Part shown: positions 45,001 through 51,446 of the stretch, piece by piece | Numbering within the stretch: position 1 is the stretch's first letter | Layout: every line of letters starts with the position of its first letter | Origin: Streptomyces kurssanovii | GTDB lineage: Bacteria > Actinomycetota > Actinomycetes > Streptomycetales > Streptomycetaceae | NCBI RefSeq assembly: GCF_014649695.1 | Contig: NZ_BMTN01000020.1 | Span: 91,705-155,704 of the forward strand | Reading direction: 5' to 3' | DNA: 64,000 nucleotides | Program-made: the position numbers and the translations under genes | The notes under the pieces: generated by a model | What the model was told of the DNA's origin: nothing | Database searches by the model: none | Seen by the model: only the letters and a program-made list of their open reading frames with translations

Positions 45001-45802
45001 GCGGCAAGGGCCCAGCCGCCTCGGTCTCCTCGACGAGATCCAGCACCCGGTCGAGGGCGGGTGCCGACAGCCGTATCGCCAGTCGGTCGAGGACCAGCTC
45101 CTGCAGCTGGGGCGCCAGGCGCGCCAGTTGCAGCCGGACCCGGCCCGATCGGTCTTCCGGGTCGCCGCGCAGGGATCGCAGGACGCCGTTCGCGACGCGG
45201 TCGATCAGGGTCGCCGGGTCCAGCTCCTCCATCCGGCGGCGATCGGCGTCCACGGTCGCGTAGCGCAGCCAGCCGGGCGTCGCCCGGCCGGTCCGGACGT
45301 CGGCTTCCTCCGGCCGTACGGCCTTCTCGCCCGATGTGGCTGCCGCCTCCCCGACGAGGCTCTGCGCCGCCGACTCCGCCTCGCGCTCCATCGCCTGCTG
45401 CGGCAGGCTCACCGCGCCCAGGTCGCGGCCGGCCCGCAGCGTGCCGAGACCGTGCGGGTTCTGCACCGTGTGCAGCAACTCGTGGGCGAGCAGGCGCTGT
45501 CCGTCGACCGTGCCGGGCCGGTAGGCGCCTTCGCGGAAGAAGATGTCCTGGCCGACGGCGACCGCGTCCGCGCCCAGCATCTCGGTGAGCGCGCCCGCGT
45601 CCCGGTCGGTGTGCAGCCGTACCCGCCCGAAGTCGTGGCCGAGCTGCTCCTCCAGCTCCCTGCGCACGCTCACGTCGAGCGGCTGGCCCGCACCGCTGAC
45701 GATGTTCTTCGGCTCCACAGTGCCCGACTTGGCGCGGTCCTTGCGCTTGCGTCGCTTGCCCGCCTGGTCCGGCCGTGACTCCTGCGAGTGGGAGGTGCTC
45801 AT
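39062..45802 (-). CDS. 2,246-aa DUF4157 multidomain eCIS effector candidate
   Basis: Domains in order: a basic N-terminus; the DUF4157 core (about 35-150) with the metalloprotease-like motif HELLH at 107-111; an about 750-residue acidic, Gly/Ser/Gln/Pro-rich disordered region (about 300-1,080); a Lys/Glu/Asp coiled coil (about 1,140-1,260); a run of amphipathic and hydrophobic helices (about 1,260-1,620) including VIIGVLVVEKVVAKLIPGAG and AAGVVALLELIYEFLI; a Pro/Lys/Asp linker; an Arg/Asp-Lys/Asp tract (about 1,750-1,790); and a C-terminal about 300-residue domain with MHLLPERLGG (His2054) followed by GNNLVPARGPQTN, a pattern like nonspecific-nuclease/HNH toxins. DUF4157 proteins are hallmark eCIS cargo. 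The ATGA-like overlap at the start and the adjacent immunity-like gene support a toxin. Nuclease activity is inferred. Confidence 0.8.
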   Translation of the reverse strand: MSTSHSQESRPDQAGKRRKRKDRAKSGTVEPKNIVSGAGQPLDVSVRRELEEQLGHDFGRVRLHTDRDAGALTEMLGADAVAVGQDIFFREGAYRPGTVDGQRLLAHELLHTVQNPHGLGTLRAGRDLGAVSLPQQAMEREAESAAQSLVGEAAATSGEKAVRPEEADVRTGRATPGWLRYATVDADRRRMEELDPATLIDRVANGVLRSLRGDPEDRSGRVRLQLARLAPQLQELVLDRLAIRLSAPALDRVLDLVEETEAAGPLPLDAAVAPVALPGAGEEIAEERLRDRSADERPDARERRDGAGGGPEGQQDEPGAGDGGRPGTAGKEGAAGDGRCSTPPEEAASQDQEEAGARQQDRSRSQQVDKDASVREDNNASAQEQQQKAQEDGAQKDKARQDDRAAEEEREEAGGQEEAPQEPEQQAGEQPAGEDEAAVAGNLAAAPSPVDKSGAEPGERSRTGDARPVRNTGDPENEQDVDDEPLGLEAESEQDAAEEPDAGAAEGSGAADTGAGPTGPETADDPRLFQRRKRGAGRVPGISSTEGDSEPEPVEEAAEPDGSGSAPDRTDEADSESRTAQELSDVMSAEQDLGPEGTGGPGDTGPLPGLTSSEAVERDAEKQQAEQRSEDAEALRRDEEARNADGAKTAPPTAGGPVGPERLAKADEDARTQDAGSAQTSAKKADSGGQAEGTAKQGSQPAGAPAKSETEPSAGSDKGAGKPVAMGEDTTGAGDSDTGAGTPEVKPAPVPDHRGVTEGNGNATSPGPESGPDKVSTPGSGSGSGPAPQLASGNGPSPMSTTEAKTNSPKIQGASGSGTVNATRSKPSRGKRQAARQVARNARRTGARGGGGRPSAAPARGGGAGAGASAPAKAKKQAAAPDVSNATPEAGLATAAGLKPHQMLDTLRGVNSAVGRSVDKERTALRKAPPKEQRPSGSPRTVPGGPTASAPGTYTNAKVARTEAAPGSTPEISGEQKPEGDVPGANVPEPSWWDIAVTIGAQLFGKLLKEILPLDDLIDSILGLPTKDEGLQNAKVGDAPRLPLENDSDPQRTDEQAQKLDERKTELHRSGRADAARPMGEDQIYPDVPEETLTGKVPGGNGRNAKGAGRTMPGGGVPIESASAVAEHDRGPQIQAGFGEGRQKMSQERKNKDAKAREDRQKHDQDLKREVDASSEKQAEARHKGRSDISDSRDKWRKEQDDKTSEIDGKKGKKYDEVRKDIKGKEEETDKDVDKRTEDDNKKIADEQSNAEKEAEKKQKEGKDDADNWLEDAIEKLKQFFEDLKNAIKSVFEKARQIVTDLIDKFKQQVFKLIDDARNWVIDKINKFADVLIALGDELLADYPAMRDKWRNTIDGARDWAVEKVNQLADGLKEVAGKLLDGLCGALLAGLDVLETGMLAAVEVAETAAVGALEFGAAVVEGLGEWAAIFNDIVSDPGGWISKAGAAANSGARDHLFNEVTSAVKAWFNQKVQEIIGIPMDQFQELISGGVTVEQMAQMAWDEALPQLPVIIGVLVVEKVVAKLIPGAGWVMAIIDALKTAWGALSEILAAFGLFMDFLKSVKSGNGAQPFAKAVAAGVVALLELIYEFLIEGVGKFMGKVAEKLGDMLKNIRRKKDKPDGSDAPPPDAPSKPKDDESKGDDRTTPDKPGDKDTDTPTTRKPPPDKTSRPPARPRPGKRSSPEKKPSHTTRPKKRRDDDERREEGREVNAARKRIRDGERRSTRDDKDDSPSRRGPARDTLRPDRRKDDDRPRDPDKDRDRDRDGDRDKDRKRDKDRDRDRKRDKDRRRDRRARQTVKSARSRARRAADRLRGKARRKLGNRLNDRLRRLKDLWRRRRDRRRDDDRSRTPGRNRRDRRDDGTESVDLPDVPFADADDGERHVLRFHGRGTDAGLYVHSIPEEVTKFIAEWREDIAKQEPSTERDNQELYLKAAVSKYNRATRIQKGIPAKVKKADRDKYKSRRRALRKQMVKLANAARLREYNDIPDPKWPDFDVAKPGRGSAGHFSEYLGTSAKTVFGGPGQDASMAKKGQPPGWDYITKNGLSENSAWVRMHLLPERLGGKATGNNLVPARGPQTNIPFRQNIEDQAYGAIPQQQKIIWYKTEARFGYSRTKDFADFPSYIHAAYGGYEKIRGTGKKRSDWTRKGTEKQYARHVGPPDKDEGGTLFINMAGATTIAGMLECSERLAGHVIDAREDAGKFKTLLGIGPVLRAWKGRRGADFMPGLPDMLDKLDDLIAQDKVKLTV
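40442..40501. repeat. 30-bp tandem repeat inside the effector gene
   Basis: Two 30-bp copies (40442-40471, 40472-40501) differ by one base. They are followed by degenerate 12-mers of the GTCGCGGTCC type to about 40,550. They encode the alternating Arg/Asp and Lys/Asp tract on the minus strand. Confidence 0.85.
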
Positions 45803-46095
45803 GACGTCACCTCGCCACGGCCCGACAGGCCGGCGTGCACCGCGCGCGCCAGCTCCTGGCCCAGACGGCGGGCGGACGCGGTCGCGGGCAGCGGCGGCAG
45901 CCCCGCCAGCCCGTCCAGCGCACGGCCGCCGTCCGCCGCGAGCGGCACGCCCCGTTCCCGTACGAGCCGGGTCAGTTCGGCCTGGAACGCCGCGGAGACC
46001 CGCTCGGCGTCGACGCTCCGGCCGAATCCGTCGAGCGCCAGCTCGCCGATGTCCACCCGCACGGTCGCCTCGCGCGGAGTCTCGTTCAGACCCAT
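45799..46095 (-). CDS. Small eCIS-associated protein (98 aa)
   Basis: Overlaps the AAA+ gene by 10 bases and the effector gene by four. The N-terminus VRVDIGELALDGFGRSVDAERVSAAFQAELTRLVRERG is typical of a short uncharacterised protein encoded between the AAA+ ATPase and DUF4157 genes in eCIS loci. It has no catalytic motif. An assembly or cargo-loading adaptor role is a guess from position. Confidence 0.78.
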   Translation of the reverse strand: MGLNETPREATVRVDIGELALDGFGRSVDAERVSAAFQAELTRLVRERGVPLAADGGRALDGLAGLPPLPATASARRLGQELARAVHAGLSGRGEVTS

Positions 46096-48491
46096 CCGTG
46101 GACCTCCGAAGGCGTCAGGGAGCGGTCCAGCTTGAGGTATTCGGTGCGGGCGGCCTCCAGCATGTGACGCATCCGGAGCCGCTCGCCCTCCTCCGCCGCG
46201 AGGAACGCGCCGGACAGTGCGATGTTGCGGATGGAACCGCCCGCCACGGTCAGCCGGGCCAGCAGTTCGGGGTCGATGTCCTTCATGGGCGCCTGCGCGG
46301 GCAGCACCCGGCGCCAGATCTCGGCCCGCTCGCTCTCTCCGGGGAAGGGGAAGTCGACCACGAAGCGGATACGGCGCATGAACGCCGTGTCCAGTGCCTG
46401 CTTCATGTTCGTGGTCAGGATCGCGAGACCCCGGTACGCCTCCATCCGCATCAGCAGATAGCTCACCTCGAGGTTGGCGTACCGGTCATGGCTGTCCTTG
46501 ACCTCGCTGCGCTTGCCGAACAGCGCGTCGGCCTCGTCGAACAGCAGTAGCGCGCCGCCCCGTTCAGCGGCGTCGAAGACCTTCCGCAGGTTCTTCTCGG
46601 TCTCACCGATGTATTTGCTGACCACCTGGGACAGATCGATGATGAAGAGATCCAGGCCCAGTTCCTTCGCCATCACCTCGGCGGCCAGGGTCTTGCCCGT
46701 GCCGGAGCCGCCGGCGAACAGGGCCGTGACGCCGAGACCCCGCCGCAGGGTGTGGGCGAAGCCCCACTCCTGATAGACGGTGGGGCGCCGGCGCACATGC
46801 GCCACGATCTCCCGCAGGATCTTCAACTGCCGCTCGGACAGGACGAGATCGCCCCAGCCGGCCTGCGGTTCGATACGCCGCCCGAGCTCGTCCATGCCCA
46901 TCCGGGCCTCGGTGAGGCCGGCACGCCAGGCGAGCCCCGTCGCGTCCAGCTCGTCCTCGCCGGGCAGGTCGCGTGCGACGGCCGCGCCGGCCGAACGCAC
47001 CAGGTGCGGCGGCAGCTGGAACTGCGCCACGAGATCCCGCAGTGCGCTCTCGGGCACCTCGGGCACCTCGGCGAACGCCTCCGTCCAGACGCCGAGTTGC
47101 TCGTCCGCGTCGAGCGGCGGCACGGTGACGCGCTCGCCCCGCGCGCGGGCCGTCGGCCGCGGCTCCTGGCCGGAGACGACGAGCGGAACGGCGGCGCTCT
47201 CGACGAACACGTCGGCGGCGGCCGCCTGTTCGCGGTCCAGGTCGCCGAACTCCACCAGCAGGGCGGCGGGCAGCAGGATCGCCTCGCGCTGCCACAGCCG
47301 GGCCAGCCGGTCCCGCTCCGCCGGCGCGGCCGGGACGTCGGCGGCCGACATCTCGTACAGGCCGAGTCCGGAACGGCGGGCGGCCGCCGCGGCGATGTCC
47401 GTGCGGCTGCGCAGATCCCCGCCGACCAGCTCCACCCGCAGCGGCGCCCCAGGGGCCGCGCCGGCCCAGCCGGCCGCGACCCGGCTCGCCGCCAGGTCGT
47501 ACGAGGCGGGAAGGAAGTCCGGCACGCCGGTGCGGCGCAGCAGTCCGTGCAGCCGGGAGTCCAGGTAGGGCGAGCCGGCCAGGAAGTGCAGAATGCGCTC
47601 GTCGAGGCGGAGCCGGGAGGTGGTGAGCCGGGTCTCGTCGTCGAGCTCGACGATCCGCCAGCGGCGCAGCGGTGCGACGGGGGTCAGCGCGCTCCAGTGC
47701 GGCGCCTCGAGCGCCGCGAGGGCCAGGGAGAACGTGGGATGGCCCCGCTCGGGATCCCCGCATGCCGCCGCGCACCGGGCACCGGTGGTGGGATCGAGTT
47801 CGGCCGCGGCGGTGAGCAGCACGATGTCGCGTTCGAAGGAACTGAGCCCGAAGCAGGCCACGAGCGCGTCGAGCGCGGTAGGTCCGCCGGCGGCCGACGC
47901 GTCGCCTCGGTGGTCCTCGCGCCGCGCGAGACCGTCGCGGGGGCCGTCGAGCGCCTCTGCCGCTCCGTTCGCCGGGTCCATGTCCGCGTCCGCATGGGAG
48001 GGTTCAACGCTTTGGGCGCCTCCCGCCGGAGCCGTGTCCGCCCGGCCCGGACCGGGGGCCTTTGCCGAGTCTGTGATCGCGCGGTCCGGCGCGGCCTCGT
48101 CGTTCTGGGCGCCGCCCGCCGGGACCGTGCCCCTCCCGTCCGCACCGGGGGCCTTTGCCGCCCGGGTGGCCGGGGCCTTGCCTGCCTGGCGCGGACGGAC
48201 CGTGTCTGCTCCGTCCGGCGCGGCCTCGTCGTTCTGAGCGCCGCCCGCCGGGACCGTGCCCGCCCCGTCCGGTACGGGCCTGCCGGCTCGATCCCGGCCG
48301 GGCACGGCCGCGGACGTGTCCGGCCGCGCGGCGTCGCCGCCCGTGTGCCCGGCCCGTGCCGCGTGCGCGTCGATACGGGCCAGGACGGCCTGGATCGCCG
48401 ACGTCAGCGCGCGGCCCTGGGCCGCCGCCCCGGCGGGGCCACCGCCCTCCTTGTACGCACCCATGTCCTCACCCGCCCCCGTCCGCGACAC
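46086..48491 (-). CDS. eCIS AAA+ ATPase (Afp15/Pvc15-like)
   Basis: 801 aa by the GTG at 48491; an ATG at 48461 (MGAYKEGG) is an alternative and neither has an ideal ribosome site. The N-terminal about 190 residues are low complexity, with a tandemly related APGADG/GTVPAGGAQNDEAAPD stretch. A middle winged or helical region follows. The C-terminal AAA+ domain has Walker A GGSGTGKT (about 591-598), Walker B ALLLFDEADALF (about 645-656), sensor and arginine-finger segments (ILTTNMKQALDTAFMRRIRF). Afp15-type ATPases are needed for correct assembly of the particle. It converges into the small-gene/effector pair, suggesting a link with cargo loading. Confidence 0.92.
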   Translation of the reverse strand: MSRTGAGEDMGAYKEGGGPAGAAAQGRALTSAIQAVLARIDAHAARAGHTGGDAARPDTSAAVPGRDRAGRPVPDGAGTVPAGGAQNDEAAPDGADTVRPRQAGKAPATRAAKAPGADGRGTVPAGGAQNDEAAPDRAITDSAKAPGPGRADTAPAGGAQSVEPSHADADMDPANGAAEALDGPRDGLARREDHRGDASAAGGPTALDALVACFGLSSFERDIVLLTAAAELDPTTGARCAAACGDPERGHPTFSLALAALEAPHWSALTPVAPLRRWRIVELDDETRLTTSRLRLDERILHFLAGSPYLDSRLHGLLRRTGVPDFLPASYDLAASRVAAGWAGAAPGAPLRVELVGGDLRSRTDIAAAAARRSGLGLYEMSAADVPAAPAERDRLARLWQREAILLPAALLVEFGDLDREQAAAADVFVESAAVPLVVSGQEPRPTARARGERVTVPPLDADEQLGVWTEAFAEVPEVPESALRDLVAQFQLPPHLVRSAGAAVARDLPGEDELDATGLAWRAGLTEARMGMDELGRRIEPQAGWGDLVLSERQLKILREIVAHVRRRPTVYQEWGFAHTLRRGLGVTALFAGGSGTGKTLAAEVMAKELGLDLFIIDLSQVVSKYIGETEKNLRKVFDAAERGGALLLFDEADALFGKRSEVKDSHDRYANLEVSYLLMRMEAYRGLAILTTNMKQALDTAFMRRIRFVVDFPFPGESERAEIWRRVLPAQAPMKDIDPELLARLTVAGGSIRNIALSGAFLAAEEGERLRMRHMLEAARTEYLKLDRSLTPSEVHGWV

Positions 48492-48497
48492 CCCGGC

Positions 48498-49379
48498 TCA
48501 GCTCTTTCCGTCCTGCTGCGGCCGTGGCTCGTCGGCCCCGCCCGCCTTACGGGAACGGCCGGACGCCGCCGCCCGCTTGACCGCCTGCTTCGCCGGCGTG
48601 CGTCCGCCGGCCGGCTGCTCCCTGCGGGCGCGTGCCGGTACCGGCCGTTCGGCCGCAACCTCTTCGCCCGCCCCGGCCCGTGGCGTCGCCACCGGCTCGG
48701 CGACGCCTTCGGGCGCGTCCCCTGCGCCCTCGGAGGGTGTGCCGGAGCCGGGCGGCACCGGCGCCCCGGGCGCGCCGAACGGCAGTACCCGTACGGTCCG
48801 TTCGGTCACCGGCTTCGCCGGGACCGGCCGTTCGCGGCCCTCGATCAGCACCAGTGACGCCTGGTACGCCACCGACAAGGCGTACGGGGTCTGGTGCAGC
48901 ATCCCCCACAGCTTCGACGTCTCGTCGATGTCCATCACCGTCGGCGTGAAGCGGACCTTCTGCGTCGACTCTGCAAGATCGGAGCCCGCGAGATACGGCG
49001 CCTGGGCCGCCAGTTCGATGACGTCCTTCGGCAGCACGGGGATCTCGTGGAGCGTGCGGATCACACAGCCGATGAGCCGCTGGCCGACGAGCGTGGCCTC
49101 TTCCCCGTAGGCGCTGATCAGATAGTGCAGGTCCAGGGCGGCGGCGGGGCGCTTGCGCAGGGTACCGTCCGGGCCGCGGGTGGGGAGGTCGACGTGGCGC
49201 ATGGCCGGGTTCGGCGTCACCTGGTACAGGAACACCGTGATGGTGGGGTCGGTGGGCGGCTCGTTCGGCGGCTTGCGCGTCTCGACGTTGACGGCGAGGT
49301 CCATCTCGGGGGCCAGGTTGTCGGCGATGAGCAGGCTCAGTGCCTGGGTGACCGTCGCGACGGCGAGTGCGTTGCTCAT
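48498..49379 (-). CDS. DUF4255 protein: tail terminator/cap (Afp16/Pvc16-like)
   Basis: 293 aa. Residues 1-190 are DUF4255: TQALSLLIADNL, DPTITVFLYQVTPNPAMRHVDLPTR, DLHYLISAYGEEATLVGQRLIGCVIRTLHEIPVL. The last about 90 residues are Ala/Pro/Arg-rich and disordered. The Pvc16/Afp16 family caps the distal end of the tube and ends sheath and tube growth. GGAAGAGGG before the ATG. Confidence 0.9.
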   Translation of the reverse strand: MSNALAVATVTQALSLLIADNLAPEMDLAVNVETRKPPNEPPTDPTITVFLYQVTPNPAMRHVDLPTRGPDGTLRKRPAAALDLHYLISAYGEEATLVGQRLIGCVIRTLHEIPVLPKDVIELAAQAPYLAGSDLAESTQKVRFTPTVMDIDETSKLWGMLHQTPYALSVAYQASLVLIEGRERPVPAKPVTERTVRVLPFGAPGAPVPPGSGTPSEGAGDAPEGVAEPVATPRAGAGEEVAAERPVPARARREQPAGGRTPAKQAVKRAAASGRSRKAGGADEPRPQQDGKS

Positions 49380-49382
49380 TCG

Positions 49383-50099
49383 TCAGTCCCTCTTCCCGCC
49401 GCGTGAGGCGCGTGACAGATAGTCGTCCAACGTCAGTGCCGGCGCGGCCCTGCCGGAGCGGGCCGCCGGCCGCCGGTCCTCGCCGGGCGGCGGCGCGGCG
49501 CTGACCTCCAGCCGGCCGATCTGCACATGCACGACCCGCTCGGCCGGTTTCGGCGCACGGCGCCCGACGGAGGCCCGGGCCGCGCCGCGGGCAGCGGCCG
49601 TGTCGGATCCGCGCGGCACGGGCGTGGCAGCCGCGGGCACGGGCCCCGCGGCGGGCGGCTGCCGGACGGCGGCCGCGGTCGCGGGCGGTGGGGTGTCCGC
49701 GGTGTCGGCGGTGCGGCCGCGCCGCCCGGCGCGTGCCGGTGGCTGCTGCGGAGCGGGCCGTACGGGCGTCCGTTCCCTGGCGGCCGGACTCGGCCGCGGT
49801 TCCGGTGCCGTACGCCCCGCCGGCGCGGAGTCGTCCGGCCGGATCCGTTCGGTGCGCACCACCGTGTGACGGTCGGTCCGTACCTCGTGCTCGTGGCGCA
49901 CGGTCGTGGCCGGCGCGGCCGGTGCCGCGGGGGCCGACGGGATCAGCGCCGCGGGCTCGTCCGGGTCCGGAGGACCGTACCGAAGCGCCTCGACACGCTC
50001 GAAGGGTCCGGGCAGGCGCGGCCGCACACGTGCCGGCGCGCGATCGGCCGCGCCCAGCGGCGTGTACCGGGCGAGCAGCCGGTCGAAGTGGTCAGACAT
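49383..50099 (-). CDS. Ala/Pro/Arg-rich eCIS protein with conserved C-terminal motif
   Basis: 238 aa. The body is low-complexity (Pro, Ala, Arg, Thr), but the N-terminus (SDHFDRLLARYTP) and the C-terminus (VVHVQIGRLEVSAAPPP, then LTLDDYLSRASRG) look conserved and are the signature of a small protein found beside DUF4255 in many eCIS loci. The disordered middle with short binding ends suggests a linker or assembly scaffold. It overlaps the T4-baseplate-like gene by eight bases. Function not established. Confidence 0.72.
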   Translation of the reverse strand: MSDHFDRLLARYTPLGAADRAPARVRPRLPGPFERVEALRYGPPDPDEPAALIPSAPAAPAAPATTVRHEHEVRTDRHTVVRTERIRPDDSAPAGRTAPEPRPSPAARERTPVRPAPQQPPARAGRRGRTADTADTPPPATAAAVRQPPAAGPVPAAATPVPRGSDTAAARGAARASVGRRAPKPAERVVHVQIGRLEVSAAPPPGEDRRPAARSGRAAPALTLDDYLSRASRGGKRD

Positions 50100-50856
50100 C
50101 TGCGCACAGCTCCAGGTAGTAGCGACGCCGCAGCGGGCTGAGCGCCAGGATCTCCGGCTCGCTCCACCCGTAGGCGGTGGCGAGCAGGTGGACGTCGAGC
50201 ATCAGGTCCCGCGCCCAGGTGTCGAGTTCGGTCCACAGGTAGGAGGTGATGTCCAGCTCCGCCGGGGTGGCGTCGCCGCATTCGGGGCAGGCGACGGTGA
50301 GCCGCACGTCCGCCGTCGGGTCGGCCTCCGCCGCCGCCTCCGCGATCCGCCGCTCCACCCGCTCGGGCAGCAGTCCGGGCAGGGCGTCGGCGCCGACCGG
50401 TTCCCCGTGCCGCAGCGCCCGTACCGTGCAGGCCCGCACGAGCAGGCCGCGCGCCTGTGCCGGATCGGACGCCGTCGCGGCCGCCGTGAGATCGGCGACG
50501 GTGGGCAGCCGGAACTCGACCACCCACTCGCCCTCCGTCACCCGCAGTGGTTCCCGCGGCAGTTCGGCCCCCGCGCCCAGCACACGGGTGTCGAGGTCGA
50601 ACTCCATCTCCTCGCCGCACGCGCCGCACTCGACGCGCACCTGCATACGCTCGCCGAACAGCGCACGGCGCAGCGCGAGCAGGTCCGCCTCCCGCTGCCC
50701 GACCGGTACCGACAGCAGTTCGTCGGTACCGGCCCCGGGCCTGGCGGCCCGGTGCAGCAGCATTGAGCGGTCGGACGGGTGCTGTGCCAGTCCGGTCTCC
50801 CAGACGGCCAGCAGCTCGGCCGGTCCCGCGGCCGACGCCCCGATGGGACCGTTCAT
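50092..50856 (-). CDS. T4-baseplate-like eCIS protein with two CxxC zinc motifs
   Basis: 254 aa from ATG 50856. The N-terminal LLAVWETGLAQHPSDRSMLLHRAA, the segment GQREADLLALRRALFGERM and the C-terminal DLMLDVHLLATAYGWSEPEILALSPLRRRYYLEL fit the T4 baseplate/tail assembly family seen right after the tube gene in eCIS. Two pairs of cysteines (CGACGEE and CPECGDA) about 100 residues apart look like a split zinc ribbon. Probable role: tube or baseplate assembly chaperone-like factor, or structural wedge; undetermined. Confidence 0.8.
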   Translation of the reverse strand: MNGPIGASAAGPAELLAVWETGLAQHPSDRSMLLHRAARPGAGTDELLSVPVGQREADLLALRRALFGERMQVRVECGACGEEMEFDLDTRVLGAGAELPREPLRVTEGEWVVEFRLPTVADLTAAATASDPAQARGLLVRACTVRALRHGEPVGADALPGLLPERVERRIAEAAAEADPTADVRLTVACPECGDATPAELDITSYLWTELDTWARDLMLDVHLLATAYGWSEPEILALSPLRRRYYLELCADV

Positions 50857-50884
50857 CGTTCGCCCCTCCGCGCGCGGACGGCGG

Positions 50885-51409
50885 TCAGGCCGGGTGCGTG
50901 AACGACGGTTCGACCGGCTCCGGCACCTCGTAGTCCCGCTCCCAGCCCTCGCATTCGAGCTTGACGCTCTGGATGGCGACGGCGTTCGCGTTCGCGTCGA
51001 GTTCACCGAGTACCTGGTACTCGCTCACCCAGGCCCGGTAGAGCTTGTGCGAGACGGCCACCTGCCCGGCCTCGTTGAGGACCTGGATGATGATGTCCTT
51101 GCGGAAGTCCCGCAGCGACACCTCCGAGCCGAGCCCCGCGCCGACCTGCCACACCTTGTTGGCCCATCGGTCGAACTCGGGGTCGTGGGTGACACCGCGC
51201 TCCAGGGTGACGCCCTCGAACTCGGAGCGGCCCGGGGACTTCCGTGGCGAGCTGGGATCGCCGCCGTGCCGGTGCTTGACCACCTCTGTGGTGCGTTTGA
51301 GCGGACTGATCTTGCTGATGCCCGCGACCGTCCGACCGTCCCACAGGACCAGGAACTTGAAATTCTTGTAGGGGTCAAAACGATGGGCGTTTACCTGGAA
51401 CTCAGCCAT
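50885..51409 (-). CDS. eCIS inner tube protein (gp19/Hcp-like)
   Basis: 174 aa. Tube-protein features: FKFLVLWDGRTVAGISKISPLKRTTEVVKHRHGGD, FEGVTLERGVTHDPEFDRWANKVW, DIIIQVLNEAGQVAVSHKLYRAWVSEYQVLGELDANANAVAIQSVKLECEGWERD. It forms hexameric rings that stack into the tube that is driven into the target and carries cargo in its lumen. Only one tube paralogue is present, unlike Afp. AAAGGAAAC precedes the ATG. Confidence 0.94.
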   Translation of the reverse strand: MAEFQVNAHRFDPYKNFKFLVLWDGRTVAGISKISPLKRTTEVVKHRHGGDPSSPRKSPGRSEFEGVTLERGVTHDPEFDRWANKVWQVGAGLGSEVSLRDFRKDIIIQVLNEAGQVAVSHKLYRAWVSEYQVLGELDANANAVAIQSVKLECEGWERDYEVPEPVEPSFTHPA

Positions 51410-51446
51410 CGGTTTCCTTTGTGTTCCTTTTCCTCGGGCCTGGAGA

